Counted from the stretch's first letter, positions 43,410 to 53,501 are shown. The stretch: DNA of 55,462 nt from Flavobacterium sp. Root901 (GCF_001429765.1 NZ_LMJB01000012.1:1-55462), one strand, 5' to 3'. A program made the numbers and translations. Notes: generated from the sequence alone by a model not told the origin.

Positions 43410-44780
43410 TTATTTTGAAAACTCAACTGTATTTAATTTTTGCCAGCTTCCTCTTGTAAAATCAGGTATTTCAACCGGCGCTGAATTATGATCTAAAGAA
43501 ATTTCAGTAAGAGGACTCAGACAGGACCATTCGGCCAAATCGTAAACATCCATATCCAAAGGAAGTCCTTTCTGCAGGCAGTAAAACATTCTGTAGTCCA
43601 TAATAAAATCCATACCGCCGTGGCCGCCTACTTTTTTAGCCATTTCTTCAATATCTTTTACAATTGGATTTTTATACTTTTCCATTAAAATCTTTTTTAC
43701 ATCTTCAGATACAAATTCTTCAGCATTTAGATTTTGATAGTTTTTAGAAATTTCTGCTCCGGCTTCTTTTGCGTCAATAGCATAACCTTCTACCGGATAT
43801 TTATTAGCAAATCCTTTTGTGCCTGACAATTGGTACATTCTGCTGTAAGGTCTTGGACTCGTTACATCATGCTGAATTTGAATTGTTTTTCCCATTTCGG
43901 TACGAATCATCGTCATGGTATGGTCTCCGTTTCTGAAATCGGTTACCACTTCACCTGTTTTTTCTTTTATAAATGCCGGATTGCCAACAGCTTTGGTATC
44001 CATTGAAACCAGAAAATTCATTTTATCGCCTCTGTGAATATTTAATGCCAGACAAGCCGGCCCCATTCCGTGCGTTGGATATACATCTCCCCTGTGCTTA
44101 CGGTTGTAATCCATTCTCCAGTTGTTCCAATAGTTTTGCCAGTACGGCTGAAGCCCATGAATATACGAACCTTCTGCATGAAGAATTTCTCCAAACAAAC
44201 CTTGCTGAGCCATATTTAATGTGGTTAATTCGAAAAAATCGTAAACGCAGTTTTCCAGCATCATACAATGTTTACGTGTTTTTTCTGAGGTATCGATAAT
44301 ATCCCAGATTTCTTTCATGGTTAAAGCACCCGGAACTTCTACAGCAACGTGCTTTCCATCTTTCATGGCCTGAACTGCAATGTTAGCGTGATGTTTCCAA
44401 TCGGTAACAATATAAATCAGATCAACATTATCTAATTTTGTTACTTTCTTCCAGGCATCTTCACCAAAGAATTCCTGCGCTTTTGGTGCTCCAAGTTTTA
44501 CTAAGGTATCATTTGCTGCTTTTGTTCTTTCTTGCATCATGTCGCATAATGCCACAATTTCTACTCCGGGAATATGCGGAATACGCTCTACAGCGCCCGT
44601 ACCGCGCATTCCAAGACCAATAACTGCTACACGAACGTGCGGAATTGCAGGAGCTGCCAAACGCAGGACATCTGTTTGTCCTTTGTCTCTTTTCGGGGCT
44701 TTTGTTTTAATAAGCTGCGCCGATGTATCGCAGACTTTGAATAGCAAAAATGCTACTAGTAAAAATCTTAAACTTTTCAT
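43410..44780 (-). CDS. GH109-like NAD-dependent glycosidase (Gfo/Idh/MocA fold)
   Basis: From ATG 44780 the protein has 456 residues with a signal peptide (MKSLRFLLVAFLLFKVCDTSAQ). The Rossmann motif is VAVIGLGMRGTGAVERI, then VALCDMM and VEVPGALTMKE. The C-terminal half carries GDVYPTHGMGP and GGHGGMDFIMDYRM, the hallmarks of GH109 alpha-N-acetylgalactosaminidases, which use a tightly bound NAD+. Some relatives are plain oxidoreductases, so activity is not certain. It is the last gene of the susCD operon and would release terminal GalNAc-like residues in the periplasm (inference). Confidence 0.85.
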   Translation of the reverse strand: MKSLRFLLVAFLLFKVCDTSAQLIKTKAPKRDKGQTDVLRLAAPAIPHVRVAVIGLGMRGTGAVERIPHIPGVEIVALCDMMQERTKAANDTLVKLGAPKAQEFFGEDAWKKVTKLDNVDLIYIVTDWKHHANIAVQAMKDGKHVAVEVPGALTMKEIWDIIDTSEKTRKHCMMLENCVYDFFELTTLNMAQQGLFGEILHAEGSYIHGLQPYWQNYWNNWRMDYNRKHRGDVYPTHGMGPACLALNIHRGDKMNFLVSMDTKAVGNPAFIKEKTGEVVTDFRNGDHTMTMIRTEMGKTIQIQHDVTSPRPYSRMYQLSGTKGFANKYPVEGYAIDAKEAGAEISKNYQNLNAEEFVSEDVKKILMEKYKNPIVKDIEEMAKKVGGHGGMDFIMDYRMFYCLQKGLPLDMDVYDLAEWSCLSPLTEISLDHNSAPVEIPDFTRGSWQKLNTVEFSK

Positions 44781-44835
44781 TTTTTTTATTTTAGTGGTAT
44801 TTTGTTTGAACTTTTTTATTTGTAACAATCTGTTA

Positions 44836-45930
44836 TTAAACTTTTATATAGGTTTTGTTTTTATGCATGTACCAAAGTATGAAATAAAGAATTCCGAATC
44901 CGGCCAAATCGCAAAATGCATCATAATAACCTCCTGTAAATTGCTCAAAACCAAAGAAAATTTGCTTAGCGATTAATGAGAAATTAAAAACATGCGAACC
45001 AACATAAGCTGCAATGGCGTTTAACCCAATTACTCTAAACGGATAAGCCCATTTTGTATAACCCTGAACATCAACAAGCCAATAGAATAAAGCTAATAAT
45101 ACAAAGCTGATTCCTGATGAGAAAATTACAAATGAACTTGTCCATATTTTTTTAATGATAGGATGCCAGATACCAATTATTAATGACAGGATAATTGCGG
45201 TTATCCCGATTAGGAAAAGGTAAAGTATGATTTTTTTTCTTGAAAAAGAAGATAAAAGCAATTCTCCTGCAAACAATCCCGACAATGTTGTAGCGGTAAA
45301 TCCTAAACCAGTCAACAGCCAGGAATACTGTGTCTGATCATAAAACATTCCGAAAACCTGCTGATCTATAAATATAGGCAGATTTTTTTCCGGCAATAAC
45401 TCAAAAGTATGACCAAAGTAACCCGGAATTGATAATAAGACAGCATACAGAACAAGGCAAACTGCAAAGAAAATGTACCTTCCCTTTCTTGACAAATTCA
45501 AATAAGCAATGCACGAAAATAAATAGCCAACTGCAATAGCCTGAAGTGTATTACTAAAGATATGAAACTTTGAAATATCTAATGCAAGAAGATTTCCCTG
45601 TACGATCCATCCTAATATAAAGAGGACTACAAATCGCTTTAAAATGTGTCTGTATAATTTAAAATCTGAAGTTTCTTCACTTCTTTTTCCTAACGAAAAC
45701 GGAATAACAACACCTACAACAAATAAGAATAATGGCATTATGACATCATATAAATGAAAACCAATCCATTCCGGATGTTCAAACTGATCTGCCAGCATTT
45801 TTGTAAAACGGGTGTCTGCCGCTGTATTCAAATTATAGAAAAATCGGTCTGCTACTATAATCATCAAAAGATCAAATCCTCGCAGTACGTCTACAGACAT
45901 TAATCGGTTATTGACAATTGTTTTAGTCAT
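44836..45930 (-). CDS. Heparan-alpha-glucosaminide N-acetyltransferase-like membrane protein (DUF5009/DUF1624)
   Basis: From ATG 45930 (MTKTIVNNRLMSVDVLRGFD) the protein has 364 residues and about 10 membrane helices. Marks of the family: SVDVLRGFDLLMIIVADRFF, IGFHLYDVIMPLFLFVVG, IPFSLGKRSEE, LGWIVQGNLLALD, FSNTLQAIAVGYLFS and AIAAYVGSH. Family members move acetyl groups across the membrane onto amino sugars. In this operon it could acetylate glucosamine or galactosamine units outside the cytoplasm before GH109 acts (inference). It follows a pair of strong hairpins. Confidence 0.83.
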   Translation of the reverse strand: MTKTIVNNRLMSVDVLRGFDLLMIIVADRFFYNLNTAADTRFTKMLADQFEHPEWIGFHLYDVIMPLFLFVVGVVIPFSLGKRSEETSDFKLYRHILKRFVVLFILGWIVQGNLLALDISKFHIFSNTLQAIAVGYLFSCIAYLNLSRKGRYIFFAVCLVLYAVLLSIPGYFGHTFELLPEKNLPIFIDQQVFGMFYDQTQYSWLLTGLGFTATTLSGLFAGELLLSSFSRKKIILYLFLIGITAIILSLIIGIWHPIIKKIWTSSFVIFSSGISFVLLALFYWLVDVQGYTKWAYPFRVIGLNAIAAYVGSHVFNFSLIAKQIFFGFEQFTGGYYDAFCDLAGFGILYFILWYMHKNKTYIKV

Positions 45931-45958
45931 ATTATTTTCTATTTCTTTTTTAAAAACA

Positions 45959-46085
45959 ATCCCAGTTTTATATTTAATCAACTGGGATTATTTTAATTAT
46001 CTAAACTCGATAGCTTATGCCATTTGACTTAAAAATTAATCTTCAAAAAACTTCATCAAATGGCATATTTTTGACCGGCTATCGA
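45959..46085 (-). other. Two intercistronic stem-loops inside the second susCD operon
   Basis: The first is TCGATAGC/GCTATCGA (46007-46014 and 46078-46085) enclosing ATGCCATTTGA/TCAAATGGCAT (46017-46027 and 46056-46066); all arms are perfect. The second is ATCCCAGTT/AACTGGGAT (45959-45967 and 45980-45988) with a 12-nt loop, followed on the minus strand by TGTTTTT. They fill most of the 162-bp gap between the PKD gene and the acyltransferase ATG. They could attenuate transcription or protect the upstream mRNA. Confidence 0.65.
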
Positions 46086-46092
46086 TGACAAA

Positions 46093-46968
46093 CTACAATT
46101 GTAATGTAGAAAACTTAGGTGCTTCAGGGAAATTTGCAACTAATCCCCATCCTCCATTCATTTCGGTAATGGCAATACCAATTGAACCTGTTAATGTTCC
46201 TAACTGTGTTTTAGGAATGCTGAACTCGATCGCATTTGTGGTGTCATTTAAACTCACAATCGATGATGCTTTTAAGTTTGCCCCAGAGCCTGCAATTCCA
46301 GCCCATCCCCAGCCTCCATTCGGATCGGTATGGTTATAAAATTGTCCCCAGCCGTTGGTTACTACCGGACCTTCAAATAAAAATTCGGCTCCGGAACCTT
46401 GTGACCAATTGCTGTGCAGGAATCCTGTCTGCGTATTTCCATCTGTATTGATGTACATGTCTACCAATTCCATCATCATTTTTTTGTTTCCTTCTAAATA
46501 CACATTTACATTTGGACCTCCCGCCCAGATTTTAATTTTCTGGATTGAACCATTTCCTGATGTATTCTGATCTGTTACGGCAACGTCATCCCAATCTGTA
46601 AATTTTCCGTCTATTTTAATGTCAATAATTATAATTCTTGGGGCAGTTATGGTTTTGGTGATAAAAGCTTCTTCTCCTTTATCGTTGGTTACAGTTAATG
46701 AAACTCTGATTTCTCCTCCAATTTTATAGGTATAAACCGGATCTTTTTCTCCAGATGTATAATATAAATCTCCAAAATCCCATCTGTACTTTGTACCATT
46801 TGTAGAAAGATTAGTAAATGTAAACGTGCTTCCGTCATTCGTAAATGAGAAATCTGCAGTTGGTTTCGTCGCTGAATCTTCTGATGACGCACCATCACTG
46901 GAACAAGCTGTCAGCAATAACAAAGCGGCAAGCAATGTTAGGTATTGGGTTAGTTTTATTTTTTTCAT
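46093..46968 (-). CDS. PKD-domain lipoprotein, probable surface glycan-binding protein
   Basis: A 291-residue protein. Lipoprotein signal ending LLLTAC (Cys22). Residues about 35-110 are a PKD domain (PTADFSFTNDGSTFTFTN, YRWDFGD, DPVYTYKIGGEIRVSLTVTN). The remainder has IKIDGKFTDWDDVAVTD and VDMYINTDGNTQTGF, which resemble the CBM9-like domain of binding proteins. It occupies the place where SusE/SusF-like or other surface glycan-binding proteins sit in such loci, so it probably binds the target glycan. No catalytic motif seen. Confidence 0.75.
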   Translation of the reverse strand: MKKIKLTQYLTLLAALLLLTACSSDGASSEDSATKPTADFSFTNDGSTFTFTNLSTNGTKYRWDFGDLYYTSGEKDPVYTYKIGGEIRVSLTVTNDKGEEAFITKTITAPRIIIIDIKIDGKFTDWDDVAVTDQNTSGNGSIQKIKIWAGGPNVNVYLEGNKKMMMELVDMYINTDGNTQTGFLHSNWSQGSGAEFLFEGPVVTNGWGQFYNHTDPNGGWGWAGIAGSGANLKASSIVSLNDTTNAIEFSIPKTQLGTLTGSIGIAITEMNGGWGLVANFPEAPKFSTLQL

Positions 46969-46994
46969 GGTTTTTAATTTAAATGTTTTAATAA

Positions 46995-48365
46995 CTATTT
47001 AATGATAACCGTTTGTGATAATTTATTGAATCCTGTTGAGGCTTCCCATAATCCTGTATTAGCAAAACGAATACAATAATCTGGTCTTTCAGCCAGTTTA
47101 GCAGAGCTGTCTTCTATCTTTAATAATAATTCGTAAGTGCCTGCAGGAATTCCGGATAAGCTTACAGATTCTTTTAAATCGTAAGTAACCCTTGGAACCG
47201 CTTTTCGAACATCGAAGCTTAATTTTTTCTTATAAATAGTTCCTCCTGAAGTGGATCTGAATATTAAATAAGCATTTTTCGGATTATAAACCGGTGCAAA
47301 ACCACCATTGTTCAGCAATGCCTGAAACTCTAAACTGCCATTTACTGCTGCCTCTTTTTTTAGGCTTGAAGAAACTAATGAAAGTCTGTAACCCAGTTTT
47401 CTTTCAAAATCTGTAAAACAGTTATTGTTTCTCCATTCCTGCAAAACCGGACCATAATAATCAAGATTTAAATAAGTCCATTTCAGCATTGTCATTTCTT
47501 TTTCTGCTATACTGCAGCTCGCGATTGGCACGTCTGTTGGCGGACAAGTTTCTCCCCCTGTCGGCACATAAAGAGCTTCATTGCTTATGTATGTTTTTTC
47601 GGCCGTTACGTTGATATAAGTACCGTAATCGTCTACACTTGCCATAAAGCAGTCATTATGAAAACCTAAACGGGCTGTATTTGAAGTTCCGTAACCAACT
47701 GTCGCATCCATTGCTGTTGTAGTCGCAACATAATCTTGTTTGATTTTTGGAGTTCTCACCTGAATTTTTACTTCTTTCGGGAAAGTTTCCAGAAGTTTGT
47801 CTAAAATCAGTTTTTTGTTTGCCGGCGTTGTAAGCTGGTTGGTTGTGTAATACCATTCTCCCCACGCTCCAACAAAACCTGCCTGAACAAAAGCAATCAC
47901 ATCTTTGTTTTCTTCCAGAATTGGTTTCAGCTGATCTAAATGTCCTGAAATTACGGCCGCAGAAGCATCTGAACCATCCTGTGCATCCGTATAAGCAAAA
48001 CGCAAAACACATTTTAAACCTGCCTGTCTTAAACGGGTAAAGTCGGTTTTGATAAGATCTAATTGAGTCTGGCTTAAAGCCGAAGTTTTAAACTTCTCTA
48101 AATAATACAAACGCAGAATAAGGCTTACATTTTCTTTTTTCAAATTGTTTAAAGAAACTGCTGTCATCGCAGCTCCTTCAGAATTTACCTGCCAGGTATG
48201 CATAAACCCACGCTCCGGATTGGTAAAAACTTCGTTAGAAGCTGTGTAAGTTACTTTTTCAACTCCGTTTACTTGTTCGCCCCCTTCATTTTTATCACCT
48301 CCATCGCTTTGACAGCTAGAGGCAATATTTAAGAAAAGGCAAAATAGCATTAGTAAATTTTTCAT
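46995..48365 (-). CDS. DUF4874/DUF4832 lipoprotein, possible glycosidase
   Basis: A 456-residue lipoprotein (signal ending IASSC). Residues about 40-220 match DUF4874: NEVFTNPERGFMHTWQV, LILRLYYLEKFK, LRQAGLKCVLRFAYTD and FVQAGFVGAWGEWYYT. The rest matches DUF4832 (HNDCFMASVDDYGTY, GGETCPP, LKWTYLNLDYYG, then a beta-sandwich). The fold of DUF4832 proteins looks like a TIM-barrel glycoside hydrolase, with Glu in GAWGEWY at a possible acid position, but no activity is established in my knowledge. It follows SusD by 64 bp. Confidence 0.8.
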   Translation of the reverse strand: MKNLLMLFCLFLNIASSCQSDGGDKNEGGEQVNGVEKVTYTASNEVFTNPERGFMHTWQVNSEGAAMTAVSLNNLKKENVSLILRLYYLEKFKTSALSQTQLDLIKTDFTRLRQAGLKCVLRFAYTDAQDGSDASAAVISGHLDQLKPILEENKDVIAFVQAGFVGAWGEWYYTTNQLTTPANKKLILDKLLETFPKEVKIQVRTPKIKQDYVATTTAMDATVGYGTSNTARLGFHNDCFMASVDDYGTYINVTAEKTYISNEALYVPTGGETCPPTDVPIASCSIAEKEMTMLKWTYLNLDYYGPVLQEWRNNNCFTDFERKLGYRLSLVSSSLKKEAAVNGSLEFQALLNNGGFAPVYNPKNAYLIFRSTSGGTIYKKKLSFDVRKAVPRVTYDLKESVSLSGIPAGTYELLLKIEDSSAKLAERPDYCIRFANTGLWEASTGFNKLSQTVIIK

Positions 48366-48429
48366 ATTTTGTATAATTAAATTATCTGTTTCATTTTATT
48401 TTTCACAAATTGTGATATTTGTCTTCTAA

Positions 48430-49902
48430 TTAATTATATCCAGGATTCTGAATAAATTTACCTTTTCCTTCACTAATTCTGTCTAATGAAAACGGGAACA
48501 ACGCTTTGTATGGAGCACTTTGGCTTGCCGCACCATTTAAGGCAAGAGCATGTTCTGTAAATTTTCCGTGTCTGATCAAATCCGAACGGTATTGTCCGTT
48601 TTCACACCAGTATTCGTGCGATCTTTCTAAAAGAATCATATCATTGAATTTCGCCAGTGTATTGTAATTAGCTAATTGAATTTCGCTGATTTGAGCTCTC
48701 TTTCTCACGATGTTTACCAAATCAATTGCTTCCTTTGTTGGTGTTCCGGTTTTATTAACCAATGCTTCTGCTTTTGATAATATTACATCTGCATAACGAT
48801 ATACCACAATATCTACTGTTGTTAAAGCTGTTGTTCTGGCGGCATCGGGATGAATTTTTAACGGAATTGGCCCTAACTGCATATAATTAGCAGGATTTGC
48901 CCTGTTATACGTTACACCATCTGTTCCTGTAAACTCGGCAATAAGTGCCGTTTTACGAATATCAGTTGCTTCAAAAGAATCATAAAATGTCCAGGAACTC
49001 TGAATAGTTCCGTAACCACCGCGCTCAGGAAAATTAGCCGGCAATACCATTAACTGCCATTGGTTTTCACTCGTGCCTGCATAATCTGCCGGAACTGCCC
49101 AAATTACTTCTTTGCTGTTAACAGGAGGTTTAACATCCCATAATCCAACATAATCTGCGTCTAATCCATAGTAGTTCATTGCCATGATGGCATTAGCTTG
49201 TTCTTCAACTTCTGCCCATCTTTTTTCATGCAGATATAATCTTATCAGGACCATTCTTGCCATTCCGCTGCTGAATCTTCCGTATGGAGTGTCACCCGGA
49301 GCTTTTAAATCTGCCGCAGCATCTTTAAGGTCATTTTCAATAAAACTTACCATTTCTGCATTTGAAAGTCTGGCCAAAGGCACTTCGTTCAAAGGACTTT
49401 TAAGAATCTCAAGAGGAGCTACAACAAGCGGCCCGTAAAGATCAAAAAGCTCATAGGCCAATAATCCCCTTGCACATTTAATTTCCGCAATAGCATTTTT
49501 CTTAACCAGCTCGTTTACATTGGCATTTTGTATTCTGTCGATACTCAGAGTCATACTGCTTATTTTGTTGTAGAACACATCATAAAATCTTGTAAAAGAT
49601 GTAGAACTGGCTTTGTAGCTGTGCAATGATGCTTCCTGCTGTACTCCGTAAGGTCCCTGAAGAATTTCTGTAGTAGCATCAAGCATAAACATTAATCCGT
49701 TTTCTGAAGTAGAATGAATTCCGTTTCCGTAAGATCCTCTTAACGGATAATAGGCAGAAGCTACTATTGCCTGAACATCAGCCTCCGATTTAGGAAATAT
49801 GCTCGGATTAATCTCATCGTAATTGACAGATTCAATATCTTCATTACATCCTGAGAAAACTAGTAATAGTAAAACTATTGTATAATTTTTTAAATTTTTC
49901 AT
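48430..49902 (-). CDS. SusD/RagB-family outer-membrane lipoprotein
   Basis: From ATG 49902 the protein has 490 residues and a lipoprotein signal ending VFSGC (Cys19) followed by NEDIE, an acidic surface-export stretch. The frame also offers an ATG at 49929 overlapping SusC. Typical parts: CARGLLAYELFDLYGPLVV, FSSGMARMVLIRLYLHEKRW, YADVILSKAEALVNKTG and LLERSHEYWCENGQYRSDLI, and the C-terminal KFIQNPGYN. The SusC stop is 10 bp before its ATG. It should bind the glycan served by this operon. Confidence 0.93.
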   Translation of the reverse strand: MKNLKNYTIVLLLLVFSGCNEDIESVNYDEINPSIFPKSEADVQAIVASAYYPLRGSYGNGIHSTSENGLMFMLDATTEILQGPYGVQQEASLHSYKASSTSFTRFYDVFYNKISSMTLSIDRIQNANVNELVKKNAIAEIKCARGLLAYELFDLYGPLVVAPLEILKSPLNEVPLARLSNAEMVSFIENDLKDAAADLKAPGDTPYGRFSSGMARMVLIRLYLHEKRWAEVEEQANAIMAMNYYGLDADYVGLWDVKPPVNSKEVIWAVPADYAGTSENQWQLMVLPANFPERGGYGTIQSSWTFYDSFEATDIRKTALIAEFTGTDGVTYNRANPANYMQLGPIPLKIHPDAARTTALTTVDIVVYRYADVILSKAEALVNKTGTPTKEAIDLVNIVRKRAQISEIQLANYNTLAKFNDMILLERSHEYWCENGQYRSDLIRHGKFTEHALALNGAASQSAPYKALFPFSLDRISEGKGKFIQNPGYN

Positions 49903-49912
49903 GTCTTTTTGA

Positions 49913-52900
49913 TTAAAACTTAAGATCAATTCCTACTGTGTATGTTTTTACATTTGGATATGCTGCTGCATAACCATCTGTTTCAGGATCTATACCATCA
50001 TATTTTGTAATAGTAAAAAGGTTTTGTCCATCAAGTCTAACGGCTGCTCCCTGTATATATTTACCAAACCATCTTTTTGGAAAATTATAGCTTAGCGATA
50101 CGCTTTGTAAACGTACAAACGAAGCATCCTGCATAAAGAAATCGCCTGAACCATATTGTGTATATCCAAAGTGTGAGCCTGGACGCGTATTTGTTGGGTT
50201 ATCCGGTGTCCATCTGTCGTAAACACTTCTTAATGCATTTCTTCCGTTTTGTGCAACACCTACTGCAGTTACGCCATAAGTAAAGTCTGTCTGATCTACA
50301 ATTTTTCGTCCAAACATTCCATTAAAAACAAAATTCAATTGGAAGTTTTTCCAGATAATTGTATTACTTAAACCTGCAGAAAAATCAGGATCTGCCGAGC
50401 CAAGTAAAACAGTATCAGCTTCATCAATTTTTCCGTCTGGTGCTCCGGTTCTTAAAAACACTCCTTTTTCATCCGTAATCGGATTTCCTGCTGCATCTCT
50501 AACGAAACCGTTAAGATCTTTTATTTTAATTTGTCCCGGATATAAATCTGGCTGTGCCGGAACTACTTCTCCAATCTGCATAACACCATCTGCAATCTGG
50601 CTGTATTGTGCACGTACCGGATCATTGTAGCTCATATATACGGAAGGTTTCCAGTCTGGGGCTCTTTCTTTCCAATTGGTTTTATATTTTGAGTACGTAA
50701 AAGTTGTGTTCCATTTTAAATCCTGAGTATCGATATTTTTAGTAGTTAAAGTAACCTCAACACCTTTAGTTTGTGTACTGCCAATATTTGCCCACACGGT
50801 ATTTATTTCATGGTAACTATTGATAGGTTTTTCCATTAATAAATCTGAAACTACTCTTTCGTATACCTCTACCGAACCTGAAATTCTTCTGTTTAATAAT
50901 TCAAAATCAACACCAAAATTCTTTTCTGTCGTTGTTTCCCATTTCAAATCAGGATTTTCCAATCTGCTGGCAAAAACCCCTGTCCAAATTGATTCATCTG
51001 AGTTTAAATATGCTGGCTGTGCATAAAATGCGCCTTTAGAAAGTCCGGCTGAATTACCTACAGAACCATAACCAAATCGTATTTTAAGTTGTGATACATA
51101 ATCTGTAATACCTTTCATAAATGATTCCTGCGATACATCCCAACCTACTGAAATAGATGGGAACAAAGCATATTTTTTATTTTTTGCAAAGAAACTTACC
51201 CCATCACGACGTATAGTAGAAGTTAACAGGTATTTGTCTTTATAAGCATAGTTTACTCTTGAAAAATAGGAACGATAACTATCTTCATTTTTTGATGATG
51301 TAGTTAATTTTGTTCCTGCTCCTGCATTCATATTATGCCATAAAAAAGCATCTGTAATAAAATTACTGTTTCCTAATGATGCTCTTTCATTTCTGTAGGT
51401 TGACTGAGAATAACCTGCCATAAAAGTAAAAGAGTTATCGTCTCCAATTTTTGTATTATACGTTAATATAACATCTAATAAATCATCATTCTTTTTTTGT
51501 GTATTAAAAGTTGCTTTACCATTTTCTAATTGCCCATATAGTGTAGTTCTTGGCAGATAATTCCCTCTGCTTGTCTCGCCCTGATCAAAACCTGCCTGAA
51601 CTCTTGCAGTAAGACCGCTTAATGGTTTTATTTCTGCATAAAAATTTGTCAGTGTTCTGTCTATTACTCCTTCGTCTGTAATGGTTAACAATGAGTACGG
51701 ATTTGGTTCTAAAGCATTATCCGGGTTAATAGGGTAATTACCAAATTCATCAATTGCTTCAATATTTGGACTTTGCTGGATAGCTGATCTTATAATTCCT
51801 GAATTTTCAAATTGATCACCGCCTAATTGTGAGTTTTGATTTTTGATTCGGCTTTTAGTCATGTTCATTCCAAAAGTGACATAATCTGTAATTTTTTGAT
51901 CAATACTAAAATGAACCGTACTTCTTTTTAATCCTGAATTTTTAACAATTCCTTCCTGATTGAATAAGTTTCCTGATAAAAAATATTTAGTCGATTTTGT
52001 CCCGCCTCGTATAGAAAGGTTATTTTGCTGAACCATTCCGTCTCTGGTCACTAATCCCAGCCAGTCGGTTCCTTTTCCTGCATTTCTAATCTGCTCGTCA
52101 GAGTAGAATCTTTTAAACGGAATTCCGTTAACCGGAGCAGCATTTGCTTCTTCTAATGTTTTTGGAGAATAGGGATATACTTTATTAATAAATTCCCAGT
52201 TTTCTCTGGCAGCGTCATTTCGCAGCTGCATCCATTCCTGCAAATTCAGCACCTCATAACTATCATTGTATTTTTGATACGAATAAGAACCGGAATAATC
52301 CACTCTTACATCTCCTTCTTTTCCTTTTTTGGTGGTAATCATAATCACACCATTTGCAGCTCTTGCACCATAAATTGCAGATGCACTGGCATCTTTTAAA
52401 ACCTCAATAGATTCAATATCATTTGGGTTAAATGAGTTTAAAATACTCTGCGTACCGCCATCGTAACGGTTTCCTGTTCCGGGCTGCTGTAAATTGGTAA
52501 CCGGAAATCCATCAATAACAACCAAAGGATCATTGCTTGCATTAATAGAACCCGCCCCACGAATCTGGATATCAAATCCTCCTCCCGGCTGGGCACTGTT
52601 TTGAGTAATCTGCAAACCGGCAACTTTTCCCTGAAGTGCTGTTAAAACCGAAGGTGCTGAAGATAAAGTAAGTGTTTCGCCTTTTACAGAAGACATTGCT
52701 CCTAATACATTTTTCTTTTTCTGCGTTCCGTAACCTACAATAATAACCTCATTTAAGCTTTTTGATGATGGTACTAATGAGACTTTAATTGTGGTTTGTC
52801 CGGCAATTGCAACTTCTTTTGTTTCGTAGCCTACGTAAGAAAATAAAAGGGCTTCTGTAGCAGCAGGAACTACAATTGTATAACTTCCGTCAAAATCTGT

Positions 52901-53161
52901 TGTTGTTCCTCTTGATGATCCTTTCGGCAAAATGGTAACACCAATCATAGGCTGTCCCAGTTCATCTAAAACAATACCTTTGATTGTAATATCTGCTTCC
53001 GGCTCTTTATTTATAATTTCTGATTTCTTCCTGTTTTCTTCTGAAGAAACCGCGCTTACTTTAAAAACAGAAACTATCAGAAATAAGACCGTGAGTAATG
53101 TCTTCAAATTAAATTTTATTTCCTGATAGTTACTGTATAGTAACTTGTTACTTTTTTTCAT
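49913..53161 (-). CDS. SusC/RagA-family TonB-dependent transporter
   Basis: A 1082-residue receptor. A signal anchor near residues 20-38 (LKTLLTVLFLIVSVFKVSAV) is followed by a carboxypeptidase-regulatory-like domain (ITIKGIVLDELGQPMIGVTI), the SusC signature NEVIIVGYGTQKKKN, plug (DIQIRGAGSI, VLKDASASAIYGARAANGVI) and a barrel ending VKTYTVGIDLKF. There is no STN domain. It heads the second operon and would import amino-sugar-containing oligosaccharides (inferred from downstream genes). Confidence 0.93.
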   Translation of the reverse strand: MKKSNKLLYSNYQEIKFNLKTLLTVLFLIVSVFKVSAVSSEENRKKSEIINKEPEADITIKGIVLDELGQPMIGVTILPKGSSRGTTTDFDGSYTIVVPAATEALLFSYVGYETKEVAIAGQTTIKVSLVPSSKSLNEVIIVGYGTQKKKNVLGAMSSVKGETLTLSSAPSVLTALQGKVAGLQITQNSAQPGGGFDIQIRGAGSINASNDPLVVIDGFPVTNLQQPGTGNRYDGGTQSILNSFNPNDIESIEVLKDASASAIYGARAANGVIMITTKKGKEGDVRVDYSGSYSYQKYNDSYEVLNLQEWMQLRNDAARENWEFINKVYPYSPKTLEEANAAPVNGIPFKRFYSDEQIRNAGKGTDWLGLVTRDGMVQQNNLSIRGGTKSTKYFLSGNLFNQEGIVKNSGLKRSTVHFSIDQKITDYVTFGMNMTKSRIKNQNSQLGGDQFENSGIIRSAIQQSPNIEAIDEFGNYPINPDNALEPNPYSLLTITDEGVIDRTLTNFYAEIKPLSGLTARVQAGFDQGETSRGNYLPRTTLYGQLENGKATFNTQKKNDDLLDVILTYNTKIGDDNSFTFMAGYSQSTYRNERASLGNSNFITDAFLWHNMNAGAGTKLTTSSKNEDSYRSYFSRVNYAYKDKYLLTSTIRRDGVSFFAKNKKYALFPSISVGWDVSQESFMKGITDYVSQLKIRFGYGSVGNSAGLSKGAFYAQPAYLNSDESIWTGVFASRLENPDLKWETTTEKNFGVDFELLNRRISGSVEVYERVVSDLLMEKPINSYHEINTVWANIGSTQTKGVEVTLTTKNIDTQDLKWNTTFTYSKYKTNWKERAPDWKPSVYMSYNDPVRAQYSQIADGVMQIGEVVPAQPDLYPGQIKIKDLNGFVRDAAGNPITDEKGVFLRTGAPDGKIDEADTVLLGSADPDFSAGLSNTIIWKNFQLNFVFNGMFGRKIVDQTDFTYGVTAVGVAQNGRNALRSVYDRWTPDNPTNTRPGSHFGYTQYGSGDFFMQDASFVRLQSVSLSYNFPKRWFGKYIQGAAVRLDGQNLFTITKYDGIDPETDGYAAAYPNVKTYTVGIDLKF

Positions 53162-53200
53162 ATTATTCTGGTTAGTTTAATGGTTAATGTAAAAAGCATT

Positions 53201-53244
53201 CTTTGCGTGAGTAAAAATTGGTTAAGGCTTTTTCAAACGCAAAG
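53201..53244 (-). other. Stem-loop in the leader of the second susC
   Basis: CTTTGCGT (53201-53208) and ACGCAAAG (53237-53244) pair perfectly with a 28-nt loop. It ends 40 nt before the susC ATG, close to the position of the stem-loop at 8307-8340 before the first susC. Confidence 0.45.
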
Positions 53245-53501
53245 AGAAATGGGTCGGTTATGTTTTTTTTGATTTCATAATTTTTGTCTGTTTTTTGTTT
53301 TTTGTTTTGTTTGGTTATTTTTCTTAATTGATATTTTCTTTTCTTTTAATAATCAGCTGTATATTTTTTTTCAGAAGGCTTTTTTTCAGTTTTAAAATTG
53401 GTTTTTCTACTTAAAAAATTGAACTAAAAAAGACTGTTTTTCAACTTACTTATGGCTAAACTAAATAATATTTTTTAATAAACAATGGTAAAACCAAAAA
53501 A

